From Lacrimispora indolis DSM 755 (GTDB lineage: Bacteria > Bacillota > Clostridia > Lachnospirales > Lachnospiraceae): 64,000 nucleotides of DNA. Where the stretch lies: positions 6,304,001-6,368,000 of the forward strand of contig NZ_AZUI01000001.1 of NCBI RefSeq assembly GCF_000526995.1, in the 5' to 3' direction. Shown piece by piece: positions 8,091 to 16,804 of this stretch. The notes under the pieces are model-generated. The model worked only from the letters and a program-made list of their open reading frames with translations. It ran no database searches and had not been told where the DNA came from. Every line of letters starts with the position of its first letter. Position 1 is the first letter of the stretch. The position numbers and the translations under genes are program-made.

Positions 8091-8927
8091 TTATTCCTTT
8101 ACAGCTCCGATGTTGACGCCCTGAATAAAGTATTTCTGGCAGAACGGATATATGATCATAAAGGGCAGGATTGCAACAATAACCGCAGCATTCTTCACCG
8201 TATTCTCCGTGGCTCCTCCAACTGCAGTGGGCAGATCACTTCCCATTATAACAGACCTTAACTTCATTTGGAAGTTGTAAAGATTTTCATTGGTGATGTA
8301 CAGCTTATAATTGGTGTAGTCATTCCAGTAACCAACGGCATACATCAGACCAATGGCTGTAAGAGCTGCTTTGGAAAGAGGCAGGACAATTCCAAAGAAA
8401 ATCCTCATAGGGGAACAGCCGTCTATTTCCGCAGATTCAAACAGGCTTACCGGGATTCCTTCAAAAAAGTTTCTCATCAGTACCATATTGTAAACATTGA
8501 TGGCAGGAAGAAGGATTACCACAAATAAGGTATTGGTCAGGTGAAGCCCCCTCATCACTAAATAGGTGGGGATCATACCGCCGTTAAATATCATCGTAAA
8601 CAGCAGAAGGTTTGCAAAAAAATTTCTGCCGGGCATTTTCCACTGGATCAGGACATACGCTCCCAAAGTGGAAATGGTAAGTCCGATAAAAGTGCCTGCA
8701 ACTGTGGTAAAACAGGATACCAGAAATGGCCGGTACAGAGTGGGGTTTGTGAATACGGAAATGTATCCCTCCAGGCCAAACTCCTCTGGAAACAGTTTCA
8801 TACCGTAAGCTGTTTTTAAATCCAGAGAATCGATAAGGACTTTGTATATGGGGATAATCATGACAAGGCTTATGAACACGAATATCAACACCAGCACATA
8901 GTCAAATGCGGTCGCTTTCTTTTTCAT
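8091..8927 (-). CDS. Sugar ABC importer permease, MalG/LplC type
   Basis: 278 residues with six predicted membrane helices and the EAA loop near residue 180 (ESAEIDGCSPMRIFFGIVLPL region), which contacts the ATPase subunit. It forms the inner-membrane channel with the LplB-type permease upstream. The start at 8925-8927 (MKKKATAF) has a GGGGAG SD; the longer in-frame start would overlap the upstream stop. No MsmK/MalK-type ATPase gene is in this locus. That is common for Lpl-type importers, which share a multitask ATPase encoded elsewhere. Confidence 0.93.
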   Translation of the reverse strand: MKKKATAFDYVLVLIFVFISLVMIIPIYKVLIDSLDLKTAYGMKLFPEEFGLEGYISVFTNPTLYRPFLVSCFTTVAGTFIGLTISTLGAYVLIQWKMPGRNFFANLLLFTMIFNGGMIPTYLVMRGLHLTNTLFVVILLPAINVYNMVLMRNFFEGIPVSLFESAEIDGCSPMRIFFGIVLPLSKAALTAIGLMYAVGYWNDYTNYKLYITNENLYNFQMKLRSVIMGSDLPTAVGGATENTVKNAAVIVAILPFMIIYPFCQKYFIQGVNIGAVKE

Positions 8928-8940
8928 TTCTTTCTCCCCT

Positions 8941-9900
8941 CTATACAATTCCTCTTCCGCGGACCTTGTGGCTTGCCTTGTTGCAGATCAGAACAAGAAA
9001 GCAGCCTACCAGCGAAGAGGTGAGACCTACCGCCGTGGTATAGCCGTAGTCAGGAAGAGCCCCGGAATTAAATGTTTGTGTGTATATGTAAGTCTGAAGT
9101 ACATCCGCCTTCTGAACAACCGCATCATTCTGCAGTACGAATACGGATTCAAATAAGTTCATGACCTTTGCAAGATTTAAGATCAGAACCGTGATAATGG
9201 TATTGGAAAGTCCAGGCAGGGTAATGTAACGCATCTGATTCCAGCGTCCTGCCCCGTCCATGGAAGCAGCCTCGTAAAGCTCCGGGCTGATTCCGGAAAG
9301 CGTCGCCATGAAGATGATCGTTCCCCAGCCGGTGTCCTTCCAGACGTTGATGACATAAAACATGGGACGCCACCAGTTCTGGTTTCCCAGAAAATAGATT
9401 CCTTCTTTTACAATGCCAAGCTTCATTAATATGGAGTTGACCAGTCCGGCACTTGTAGGAGACAGAATCAGGGTAAAGACGGAGGCAGTAACTACCCATG
9501 ACATGAAATGAGGAAGATATACCACTGTCTGGGAAAACTTTTTAAATATCAGGGATTTAAGCTCATTGAGCATAAGAGAAAGTACAACTCCCATGAAAGT
9601 ATTTAACAGGAGCTTCGTGACACTTAAGGTTATGGTATTGCCGAAGGCGTTCCAAAACCCGGGCATGTTTATCATCTTCTCAAAATTTGCCAGGCCTACG
9701 AATACAGGATCCTTGATGCCTTTATAGGAATAAAAAGCAAGCCGGATTCCGAACATGGGAAGATAATGAAAGACCACTGCAAAAATAAGAACAGGAAGAA
9801 ACATCATGTAAAATCCTCTGTAATAATAAATCGAAACAAGCAGAGGCCGTTTATTTTCGCCTGCAGCATTTGCTGCAGGCCTTTTCTTTATTTTACTCAT
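8941..9900 (-). CDS. Sugar ABC importer permease, LplB type
   Basis: 319 residues. A basic N-terminal tail is followed by six membrane helices and the EAA motif (YEAASMDGAGRWNQMRYITLPG) near residue 225. It pairs with the downstream LplC-type permease and the upstream solute-binding lipoprotein. The SD GGAAGG sits about 6 bp before the ATG. Proteins of this branch (CUT1, LplB/YtcP-like) import complex oligosaccharides. With the GH43 and esterase neighbours, a substituted xylo- or arabino-oligosaccharide or a pectic fragment is the probable cargo. Confidence 0.93.
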   Translation of the reverse strand: MSKIKKRPAANAAGENKRPLLVSIYYYRGFYMMFLPVLIFAVVFHYLPMFGIRLAFYSYKGIKDPVFVGLANFEKMINMPGFWNAFGNTITLSVTKLLLNTFMGVVLSLMLNELKSLIFKKFSQTVVYLPHFMSWVVTASVFTLILSPTSAGLVNSILMKLGIVKEGIYFLGNQNWWRPMFYVINVWKDTGWGTIIFMATLSGISPELYEAASMDGAGRWNQMRYITLPGLSNTIITVLILNLAKVMNLFESVFVLQNDAVVQKADVLQTYIYTQTFNSGALPDYGYTTAVGLTSSLVGCFLVLICNKASHKVRGRGIV

Positions 9901-9916
9901 ACTCTACCTTCCTGAA

Positions 9917-11488
9917 CTATTTTGCAGATGCCTGTTCATTCAGGGAATCAACGATCATCTGGGACCATTTTGCCCCGTTTTCGGCTTCAAAGCGCTTATA
10001 ACCTTCTTCAATAGAGATCCCCTGTACCACAACGTCCGCAATGATGGAGTTCTTTAACGTGGTCAAGTCTCCGTTATAGGTTGCCATCACCTCAGTAGAA
10101 GGCACAATCTGGGCCTGGCGGCAGTTTTCATTAAACATGGTCTGGGATTCCCTGGCTGATTCCTCCACAGTATCTTTCCCTGGATTACTATCCCATTCCG
10201 CTATGGAAAGCATGGGGTCCATGTGCTGTTTTGTGTACTGGGTACCTGGGAACTCCAGGCTTTCTTTTAAATGGAACACGCCTTCCTCATATGAATTGTC
10301 CAGCACGGCCTCTGCCTTTGTCGACCAGTGGATATCCTCCACTCCATAGGTCCATAAAGTCTGCATATCTCCTCCATCCAGCATGGATTCAATGAGATAC
10401 TTGTACACACCTTCCGGATTCTCACAAGCAGATGTAATCGCCCATACAGGAGGAATTCTCTCGATATAGCTGCCTGTTTCCTTAAGAGGCTTTAATGCAA
10501 CCAGCTCCCCGTCTTTCCCGTTTTTCTCCAGATTGCTCTTTAAATTGGTTGCCCATGTGCCTGCCCAGTAAGTAAATACACCGAACTTATCCTCATAAAA
10601 CTTATTGCGGCAATCCTTGCTTCCGTTGGTCAGGGTTTCTTTATCAATATAGCCGGCTGCATAGGCTTCCCGCAGCCTTGTCAGGGCTTCCTTAAAGTTG
10701 TCCTTTGCAAAACCGTCGTACCATACGCCGTCATCCCCCTTGATAAAAGAAGGATATGCATCCTGGTAAAATTCCGGCAGATAGTTTACAAAAGGAGCTT
10801 CTGTTCCAACGATTCCAGGTGCGGAAACGCCGTAGGTGTCCCCATTGACTCCGTTTCCGTCCGGATCACCCTCTGTAAACGCTTTCAGCATGTTCAAATA
10901 CTCGTCATATGTTTCAGGAACCTCTAATCCGCAATTGTCCAGCCATGCTTTCTTTACATAAGTGATGCAGCCATTCCCTCTGGTAACCGGAAGTCCATAT
11001 AAATGTCCGTCGATCTTCATATTATCTATTACATCCTCACCTGTTACACGGCCGGAAGCCTTTAACTGAGAATTCTCCCAGGTATCTGTCATGTCCCACA
11101 ATGCACCCTCCTGGGCATACCCGGTATAATAGGAAGAGGACAGGATTATTGCATCCGGCCAGTTATCAGGACCCGAAGCAAAGGTCTGTCCAACCACATC
11201 ATAATAGGCGTCATGATCTGGCTGTATAAATTCCAGATCAATACCGGTAAGCTCCTCCCACCTTTTTTCAAAGGCATCTCTGTTGTTAATCTTGGTGGTT
11301 ACCGTTCCGTCTACTAAAACGGTAATCTTTTCCGGCTTTTTGATCTCATTTTCCGCTGTTGTTTCACCGGCAGCTGATCCGGAACCGGTGGTTGGCGTTT
11401 CTGCAGTCTTTGAGGAACATCCGCTTAAGATGACAGAGGCCGCCATTGTCACGGCCATTCCAGCTGCAAGCATTTTCTTAATTCTCAT
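9917..11488 (-). CDS. Extracellular sugar-binding lipoprotein (Lpl-type)
   Basis: 523 residues. Residues 1-22 form a lipoprotein signal peptide ending in a lipobox (VILSGC), then a Ser/Thr/Gly/Glu linker. The rest is a type-1 extracellular solute-binding fold, as shown by stretches such as GHLYGLPVTRGNG and WAITSACENPEGVYKYL. It captures the oligosaccharide outside the cell for the two downstream permeases. The start at 11486-11488 has GGGAGG five to six bases upstream; a longer in-frame ORF starting at 11530 would begin at the predicted transcription start and is rejected. First gene of the importer operon, with a clear promoter at 11536-11564. Confidence 0.95.
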   Translation of the reverse strand: MRIKKMLAAGMAVTMAASVILSGCSSKTAETPTTGSGSAAGETTAENEIKKPEKITVLVDGTVTTKINNRDAFEKRWEELTGIDLEFIQPDHDAYYDVVGQTFASGPDNWPDAIILSSSYYTGYAQEGALWDMTDTWENSQLKASGRVTGEDVIDNMKIDGHLYGLPVTRGNGCITYVKKAWLDNCGLEVPETYDEYLNMLKAFTEGDPDGNGVNGDTYGVSAPGIVGTEAPFVNYLPEFYQDAYPSFIKGDDGVWYDGFAKDNFKEALTRLREAYAAGYIDKETLTNGSKDCRNKFYEDKFGVFTYWAGTWATNLKSNLEKNGKDGELVALKPLKETGSYIERIPPVWAITSACENPEGVYKYLIESMLDGGDMQTLWTYGVEDIHWSTKAEAVLDNSYEEGVFHLKESLEFPGTQYTKQHMDPMLSIAEWDSNPGKDTVEESARESQTMFNENCRQAQIVPSTEVMATYNGDLTTLKNSIIADVVVQGISIEEGYKRFEAENGAKWSQMIVDSLNEQASAK

Positions 11489-11516
11489 TTCATACCTCCC
11501 ATAAGAGTTTTTGTTG

Positions 11517-11529
11517 TGCGAATTTCGCA
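11517..11529. promoter_or_regulatory. Inverted repeat at the importer transcription start
   Basis: TGCGAA-N-TTCGCA at the predicted start of transcription of the importer operon. Either an operator or the first hairpin of the leader RNA. Confidence 0.4.
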
Positions 11530-11535
11530 TTGCCT

Positions 11536-11564
11536 ATCATAGCATCTGATCTCCGGCATATCAA
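11536..11564 (-). promoter_or_regulatory. Sigma-A promoter of the oligosaccharide importer operon
   Basis: -35 TTGATA (11559-11564) and -10 TATGAT (11536-11541) on the minus strand, spacer 17 bp, about 48 bp upstream of the binding-protein ATG. Confidence 0.75.
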
Positions 11565-11631
11565 CGCACAGTTTTACCTGTCATTGTTCACTTTTTTCTG
11601 CAGCAGTTTATTTTTCAAAAATTCATTGTGC

Positions 11632-11645
11632 AAATGGTACCATTT
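11632..11645. promoter_or_regulatory. Perfect 14-bp palindrome between divergent promoters
   Basis: AAATGGTACCATTT lies upstream of the importer -35 and roughly 107 bp before the -35 of the divergent regulator. It is a plausible binding site for a local regulator. The 11489-11809 gap otherwise holds the two promoters and AT-rich sequence. Confidence 0.4.
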
Positions 11646-11751
11646 TTCTTTTCAATCATGGAACAAAACAAATAATATGACAAAACAACGGTTATTTTTG
11701 AGTACATTTCTTATTATCAGTGTGCAGATTTTATCCGGTTGTCCCAATTTG

Positions 11752-11780
11752 TTGATTTTGATAATGATTCATACTATAAT
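11752..11780 (+). promoter_or_regulatory. Sigma-A promoter of the AraC-type regulator
   Basis: -35 TTGATT (11752-11757), 17-bp spacer, -10 TATAAT (11775-11780), about 23 bp upstream of the SD. Divergent from the importer promoter. Confidence 0.75.
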
Positions 11781-11809
11781 TTCTTCATACGAAAAAAGGA
11801 ATGGTAAAC

Positions 11810-14047
11810 ATGAAAAAACAAAACAACAGCATCCCATTTAAAAATCAGCTGATGTTGTCCTACATTATGATACTGGCAATAATTCTTATTATCGGAGTGA
11901 TCCTGTATTACATCTCCTGCTGTCAGGTCAAAAACGGCATCAACAAGCAGAACCGGCTCACCCTCTCCTCCTCTGTCACTCAGCTTGATTACACCATGAA
12001 GCTGATGAATGCGGCGGCAAGGCAGACCTCCTCCAATATCCTGTTTAATGACCTTTCCCATCTCACAGGAGAGGAAGGACCCGATTTTTACCATCTGGCC
12101 TATCAGACCCAGCTGAGTTTAAAATCCATTACTCCGGTAGAGTTTCTGCTTCCCATCAGCAATTCTTTTATTTATATGAAAAATTCCAAATACGCAGTTT
12201 CCTCCACCCTGTTTTCGGATTATAATTTTTATATCCGGCACAATACAACGTATCAGATCGAGCCCAAACAGTTTTCCGACGCCCTTTTAAACAGCGTGTT
12301 TTGGAACAAATTCATTCCTTTCGGACATTTGCAGAGTACAGCCAGGAGCTTTCTCTACATCCAGCCTCTCTCCGCCTCAGTTGTTAAGGCGGGAGCAGAT
12401 TCTGTCCTGTGTTATGAATTCGACTACGATCTGATCACAGCATATTTTTCAGACATGAACTTATATGGAGAAGGGTACCTGGTTGCTTACGACAAGAACG
12501 GCTCCCAGGCATTCCTTCTGTCAGGCGCGGGGGAAGTTAGCAGCTTTGACACCTTAAAAGGACTGGATTACAGTAACCAGACCGCCCACTTCGCCCCAAA
12601 GGGAAACCGCAGGGAAATGTTAGTGACCACGGTTTCCTCTTCCTATAATAACTGGACCTATTATCTGGTCCAGCCTGCGGACAAAGCTTATTACTCGATC
12701 CTCCCTTACCAGCGTTTTTTTACGGCCATTACCATTGCCTCCTTTGTCATCGGCGGAATCATAGCAGGAGTTTTTTCCTCCTTCGGCAGCCGCTGCCTGA
12801 CCCAGCTGGCAAATGAACTGACCGTAACGGAGTCCATGGCCACCTCTTTAAACCTTCTGGTGGAAAAGCAGAAGCCTGTGGTCATTGAATCCTACATGAG
12901 AAGGATCATGGAAGGAAGCATCACCACCAACGATGAAATGCAGTACATCATAAGTGAGCTTTCCTTAGACCGGCCGGATACGAAATTCCACGTTTTATAC
13001 ACCGAGGTATCCCCCTCCGAGGATTCCATGATCCGCTCCAATGATCTGGAGCTGTGCCTTCAGAACTATGACATGCTGGTAAGGGAGGCCCTGCGCCGCT
13101 ACTATCCTGATACCGGATATATATACAAGCCGTCTGACCGGGTATTTGCCGTTTTAATTGCCTCCGACAAATCTGTCCCCCAAACTCAGACCATCAGCCG
13201 GGACAGGGATATTTTTATTGCCCTGCACAAAGAGCTTCTGGAAAAGTACGGAATCTGGATCAGCGGAGGATTAGGAGACAGAAACGGTTTCATCTCTTAC
13301 ACATGGAAATCCTACCAGCAGGCTAAGGAAGCGAAATCCATTACCACTGGGGAAAAATATATTTTAAGCTGTGATTTCACTCATTCCAGCGATGTCTATT
13401 ATTACCCGGAAAGCCTTTCCGTCCAGTTAAGCGGATTTATTTCCATAGGAAACAAGGACCAGGTCCGTGAGCTGTTTAAGCTCCTTAAGAATGAAAACAC
13501 CGGAAAAAGAAACCTTTCCTGCACCCAGCAGCGCTGGCTGATCTCCGATGTACGTGCTACTGTATTCAAAAAGAGGCACAACATCATCACAGACAGTCTG
13601 GCGCCTGAAAAATTAAAGCTTTTGGACATGATCGACAAGCAGTTTGAAGGAGAGATGAGCCTGGACAGCTTGAAAACCATTGCAATCCAGCTGTGTGACG
13701 TATGCGGCTCCGAAGGAAATGAACTGATCCTTAAAATACAGGAATACATAAACAGCAACTATCACGATGCCAATTTGTGCCTGACAAAAATTTCCGATGA
13801 GTTTGGGATTTCAGAAAATTATTTCAGTTATCTGTTTAAAAAAGAGGTATCAGAAAACTTTTCCACCTACTTAGAGCGGCTGCGCATGGCAAAGGCAAAG
13901 GAAATGATCCTGGAATCTGACACAAGTCTGTCGCTCCTGTACCAGTATCTTGGATACAACAATGCCGCCTCTTTCCGGCGGGTATTTAAAAAGAATTTTG
14001 GTGTATCACCAAAGGAAATGAGGGATAAAGTCAATGCAAAACAGTAG
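11810..14047 (+). CDS. Membrane-anchored AraC-type transcriptional regulator with extracytoplasmic sensor
   Basis: 745 residues. A membrane helix (about 15-37), an extracytoplasmic sensor region (~38-300) and a second helix near 302-325 are followed by a cytoplasmic region. The protein ends in a two-helix-turn-helix AraC domain (about 645-740), with YINSNYHD and the signature GYNNAASFRRVFKKNFGVSP. This one-component design senses a sugar or cell-wall signal outside and activates transcription inside. The start at 11810 is favoured over the ATG at 11801, because the AAAAAAGGA SD directly abuts the earlier ATG. It is divergent from the importer/GH43 operon and is the likely regulator of it. Confidence 0.92.
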   Translation: MKKQNNSIPFKNQLMLSYIMILAIILIIGVILYYISCCQVKNGINKQNRLTLSSSVTQLDYTMKLMNAAARQTSSNILFNDLSHLTGEEGPDFYHLAYQTQLSLKSITPVEFLLPISNSFIYMKNSKYAVSSTLFSDYNFYIRHNTTYQIEPKQFSDALLNSVFWNKFIPFGHLQSTARSFLYIQPLSASVVKAGADSVLCYEFDYDLITAYFSDMNLYGEGYLVAYDKNGSQAFLLSGAGEVSSFDTLKGLDYSNQTAHFAPKGNRREMLVTTVSSSYNNWTYYLVQPADKAYYSILPYQRFFTAITIASFVIGGIIAGVFSSFGSRCLTQLANELTVTESMATSLNLLVEKQKPVVIESYMRRIMEGSITTNDEMQYIISELSLDRPDTKFHVLYTEVSPSEDSMIRSNDLELCLQNYDMLVREALRRYYPDTGYIYKPSDRVFAVLIASDKSVPQTQTISRDRDIFIALHKELLEKYGIWISGGLGDRNGFISYTWKSYQQAKEAKSITTGEKYILSCDFTHSSDVYYYPESLSVQLSGFISIGNKDQVRELFKLLKNENTGKRNLSCTQQRWLISDVRATVFKKRHNIITDSLAPEKLKLLDMIDKQFEGEMSLDSLKTIAIQLCDVCGSEGNELILKIQEYINSNYHDANLCLTKISDEFGISENYFSYLFKKEVSENFSTYLERLRMAKAKEMILESDTSLSLLYQYLGYNNAASFRRVFKKNFGVSPKEMRDKVNAKQ

Positions 14048-15368
14048 ATTTAAGAATATTCCGGAACTTACAGAAGCCCTTTGGCTCAGGCTTAAGGAAA
14101 GCGGGCTGCCTATCCACAGCTTTCTTGCCGAACAGGGAGGCACGATTTTGAAGGAGACTTATAATGCCCCCTATACTGCCTCAGATCTTCACCGCATGTT
14201 TTCCATTACAAAAAGCTTTTGTTCCCTTGCCACAGGCTTTCTTTATGCAGATGGAAAACTTTCTCTGGATGACAGGATCACGGATTATTTCCCGGAATAC
14301 TGTTCCTGCGGGGAGATTCATCCCTGGCTGAAAGAGATGACCATACGCCATATGCTTTCCATGGAAACCTGCCACTCCGCCACCACATACAAAGCGGATC
14401 CAGGCAAAAACTGGGTGGAAAGCTTCTTCACCACGCCTCCCACCCACAGAAGCGGTCAGATATTTCTTTACGACACCTCTTCCAGCCATACGCTGGCTGC
14501 CCTTGTAAAAAAGCTGACAGGAAAAGGGGTTCTGGATTATCTAAGGGAAAAATGCCTGGATGAAACCGGTTTCTCCAAGGAGGCTTACATCATCCCGGAT
14601 CCATTTGGTTCGGAAATGGGAGGCTCCGGCCTCATGGCCCGCCCCATGGACTTATTAAAGCTGGGCCGGTTCTGTATGGATACCATAAAAAATGGAACAG
14701 GGAAATTTGCAGAGTATTTAAGAGAGGCAGTTGCCTTTAAGGTTCCTACCATTCATTTCGGTCAGACTACAGATGAACAGCATGGATACGGATATCAGTT
14801 CTGGCGCATCCGGAATGGGTTTGCCATGTATGGCATGGGGGGCCAGTATGTCCTTTTTTATCCTGATTCTGATCTGATTTTCGTTGTCACAGCGGATACA
14901 CAAAATATAAAAGGCGGAAACCAGAAGATCCTGGACTTGATCCATGATGCGGTTGAAGAAATCCAAAGCGGCCCGGAACAGATAAGGAAGCAAAAAGGTC
15001 CCGGAGCCTGGGATGTCTCTTACGGGCTTTGTGCAAATCCAGGCGGTTTTTCCAGGCTTTCCCTCTCCTTTGGTCTGGAAGATGGTACCCTTGTTCTCTC
15101 CGCCCCTGACTCTGCCTTTCATATTCCATTCTCTTTTCACAGCCAGAAAGTAAGCATTCTGGAAGAATATAAACAGAGAATAGCCGTACAGGGAGTGTGG
15201 GCCGGACCCGATTCCCTGTACTTACCGGTCCAGATCGCAGGAGAATGTGTGGGGTCCATCCATTTCCTGCTCCGGCTGTCTGATAAAAGGATCACGGTGT
15301 GGATGAAAAAAATAGAAGAAACATACTTTCATGAATTTCAGGGATTTTTGGAAGGGGTAAAAGAATAA
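14034..15368 (+). CDS. Beta-lactamase-family serine hydrolase
   Basis: 444 residues, class C beta-lactamase/DD-peptidase fold. The SxxK nucleophile motif is FSITKSF (about residue 60), the second motif is near YDTSSSH and the third near HGYGYQFW. An additional C-terminal beta domain (about 330-440) follows. No signal peptide is evident, suggesting a cytoplasmic esterase or peptidase rather than an antibiotic-resistance enzyme. It overlaps the regulator gene by 14 bp and is co-transcribed with it. In glycan loci such enzymes often act as carbohydrate deacylases; that role here is inference. Confidence 0.87.
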   Translation: MQNSRFKNIPELTEALWLRLKESGLPIHSFLAEQGGTILKETYNAPYTASDLHRMFSITKSFCSLATGFLYADGKLSLDDRITDYFPEYCSCGEIHPWLKEMTIRHMLSMETCHSATTYKADPGKNWVESFFTTPPTHRSGQIFLYDTSSSHTLAALVKKLTGKGVLDYLREKCLDETGFSKEAYIIPDPFGSEMGGSGLMARPMDLLKLGRFCMDTIKNGTGKFAEYLREAVAFKVPTIHFGQTTDEQHGYGYQFWRIRNGFAMYGMGGQYVLFYPDSDLIFVVTADTQNIKGGNQKILDLIHDAVEEIQSGPEQIRKQKGPGAWDVSYGLCANPGGFSRLSLSFGLEDGTLVLSAPDSAFHIPFSFHSQKVSILEEYKQRIAVQGVWAGPDSLYLPVQIAGECVGSIHFLLRLSDKRITVWMKKIEETYFHEFQGFLEGVKE

Positions 15369-15395
15369 TAAAAAATCTGTATCCAATATGCAAAA

Positions 15396-15436
15396 ACAGG
15401 TTGGAAAGTCTGTATCCATAAGACTTTCCAACCTGT
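15396..15436. terminator. Bidirectional terminator between convergent genes
   Basis: A perfect 16-bp stem (15396-15411 with 15421-15436) and 9-nt loop. On the minus strand a TTTTTG run follows, so it best fits the end of the macB-like operon. It also closes the plus-strand hydrolase operon. Confidence 0.8.
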
Positions 15437-15439
15437 AAT

Positions 15440-15560
15440 AATATAACTTATCTAAACTTGCAACGCAAGTGAGGATAAAAGGGCTGTTTTCAGCCCGTTC
15501 ATCCGATTATGGGAAGTGCTTTTTACTTCCCATAATATAACTTATCCTCACTCTGGGCTC
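15440..15560. repeat. Nested inverted-repeat element
   Basis: Outer arms TGAGGATAA and TTATCCTCA enclose two hairpins: GGGCTG-TTTT-CAGCCC, and TTATGGGAAGT paired with ACTTCCCATAA. A further hairpin, ACTTGC-AAC-GCAAGT, abuts the left arm. The string AATATAACTTATC occurs twice. No coding potential is seen. Confidence 0.55.
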
Positions 15561-15580
15561 ATCAGGTCTCCCGCACTTCT

Positions 15581-16792
15581 TTATTCATACCTCAGGGCAT
15601 CGATGGGATCTGCCTTTGCCGCCTTGGAAGCAGGGTAAATGCCGAAGAACAAGCCAACCAACGCCGAGAAGCCAACTGCCACCAGAACAACCCCCGGTTT
15701 TATCACCACCGACAGGCCAAAAAGCGCTCCTCCTGCCAGCACAAGTCCTCCGCCGACCACAACTCCCAGGATCCCGCCAAAGGCGGAAAGAATGGCTGAT
15801 TCGGTTAAAAACTGGATCAGAACATCCCTTGTTCTTGCTCCCAGAGCCTTTCTGATCCCAATTTCTCTTGTTCGTTCCGTAACGGATACCAGCATGATGT
15901 TCATGATCCCGATTCCTCCTACCAGAAGGGAGATGGCTGCGATCCCTCCCACGGCAGCGGACAGGCCTCCCATAAGTGTGTCCGCACTTCCCATTTCACT
16001 GGACACAGAATAAAAGGTGACATCTTCCTTGTTCCGGTTTTTGGACTTTGCCACATAGGAGGTGAATCTTTCAGAAAAGGAATTCATGTCGGTTCCCTCC
16101 TTTGCATAAAGGCGCAGGCTGTAAATGTTGTCATTGGGCCAGGTCAGCAGGGTATCCGGCACATATCCTGCCCTGGTCTCGCTGGCCCCGGACATCATTG
16201 CTTCAAAGGGATTCTGGTCCAGCCGGTAGATCCCCACAACGTTGTAATCGTCCGTAACGCCGTAAATGGTGGTGCGGAAGGTTTTTCCCACCGCATTTTC
16301 CATTCCGAACAGAGCCTCCGCCCCCTTTGCCTCCAGCACGACATTGTTTTTTCTTCCTTTAATATCAGCCTCATTTAAATTGCGGCCATAGATAATGTCG
16401 ATCTTCTGGACCTGGGGATAATTGGCGTAGATTCCTTCAAACCCGTACTTGACCTTATTGCGTCCAAAGACAGCCTCTGCATTGACGCTGGCATTGCTGT
16501 CTAAGTAGGTGATTTCGTCTCCGAATACCTCTTTCACCCGATCCATTTCGTCCAGGGTAAAGTAATCGCTTTGCCTCATATCCTCCCCATCCTTTGGCCA
16601 GACATAGACATAAGCCAGGGTAACTCCCACATTTTTATAAAGGTCAGATACCATAAACCGCATGGTATCTCCGATCGATACAATGGCAATGACGGATCCA
16701 ATGCCGATGATTATCCCAAGCATTGTCAGAAAGGACCTCATCTTGTTGGCCTTGATGGCATGTATGGCCATACTCATATTTTCCAGCAGCAT
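15581..16792 (-). CDS. MacB/FtsX-type ABC permease (second copy)
   Basis: 403 residues with the MacB_PCD layout. One helix sits near the N-terminus ([18 protein letters not shown]), a large extracytoplasmic domain covers ~45-275, and a three-helix FtsX domain covers ~280-395. The conserved loop reads [18 protein letters not shown] and the tail DPIDALRYE. These permeases transmit ATPase motion mechanically to an adaptor and export peptides, lipopeptides or antibiotics. It lies 12 bp after a close paralogue and shares its layout, so the pair probably forms a heterodimer. SD AGGAGGGG precedes the ATG. Confidence 0.92.
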   Translation of the reverse strand: MLLENMSMAIHAIKANKMRSFLTMLGIIIGIGSVIAIVSIGDTMRFMVSDLYKNVGVTLAYVYVWPKDGEDMRQSDYFTLDEMDRVKEVFGDEITYLDSNASVNAEAVFGRNKVKYGFEGIYANYPQVQKIDIIYGRNLNEADIKGRKNNVVLEAKGAEALFGMENAVGKTFRTTIYGVTDDYNVVGIYRLDQNPFEAMMSGASETRAGYVPDTLLTWPNDNIYSLRLYAKEGTDMNSFSERFTSYVAKSKNRNKEDVTFYSVSSEMGSADTLMGGLSAAVGGIAAISLLVGGIGIMNIMLVSVTERTREIGIRKALGARTRDVLIQFLTESAILSAFGGILGVVVGGGLVLAGGALFGLSVVIKPGVVLVAVGFSALVGLFFGIYPASKAAKADPIDALRYE

Positions 16793-16804
16793 GATGTTCC
16801 CCTC

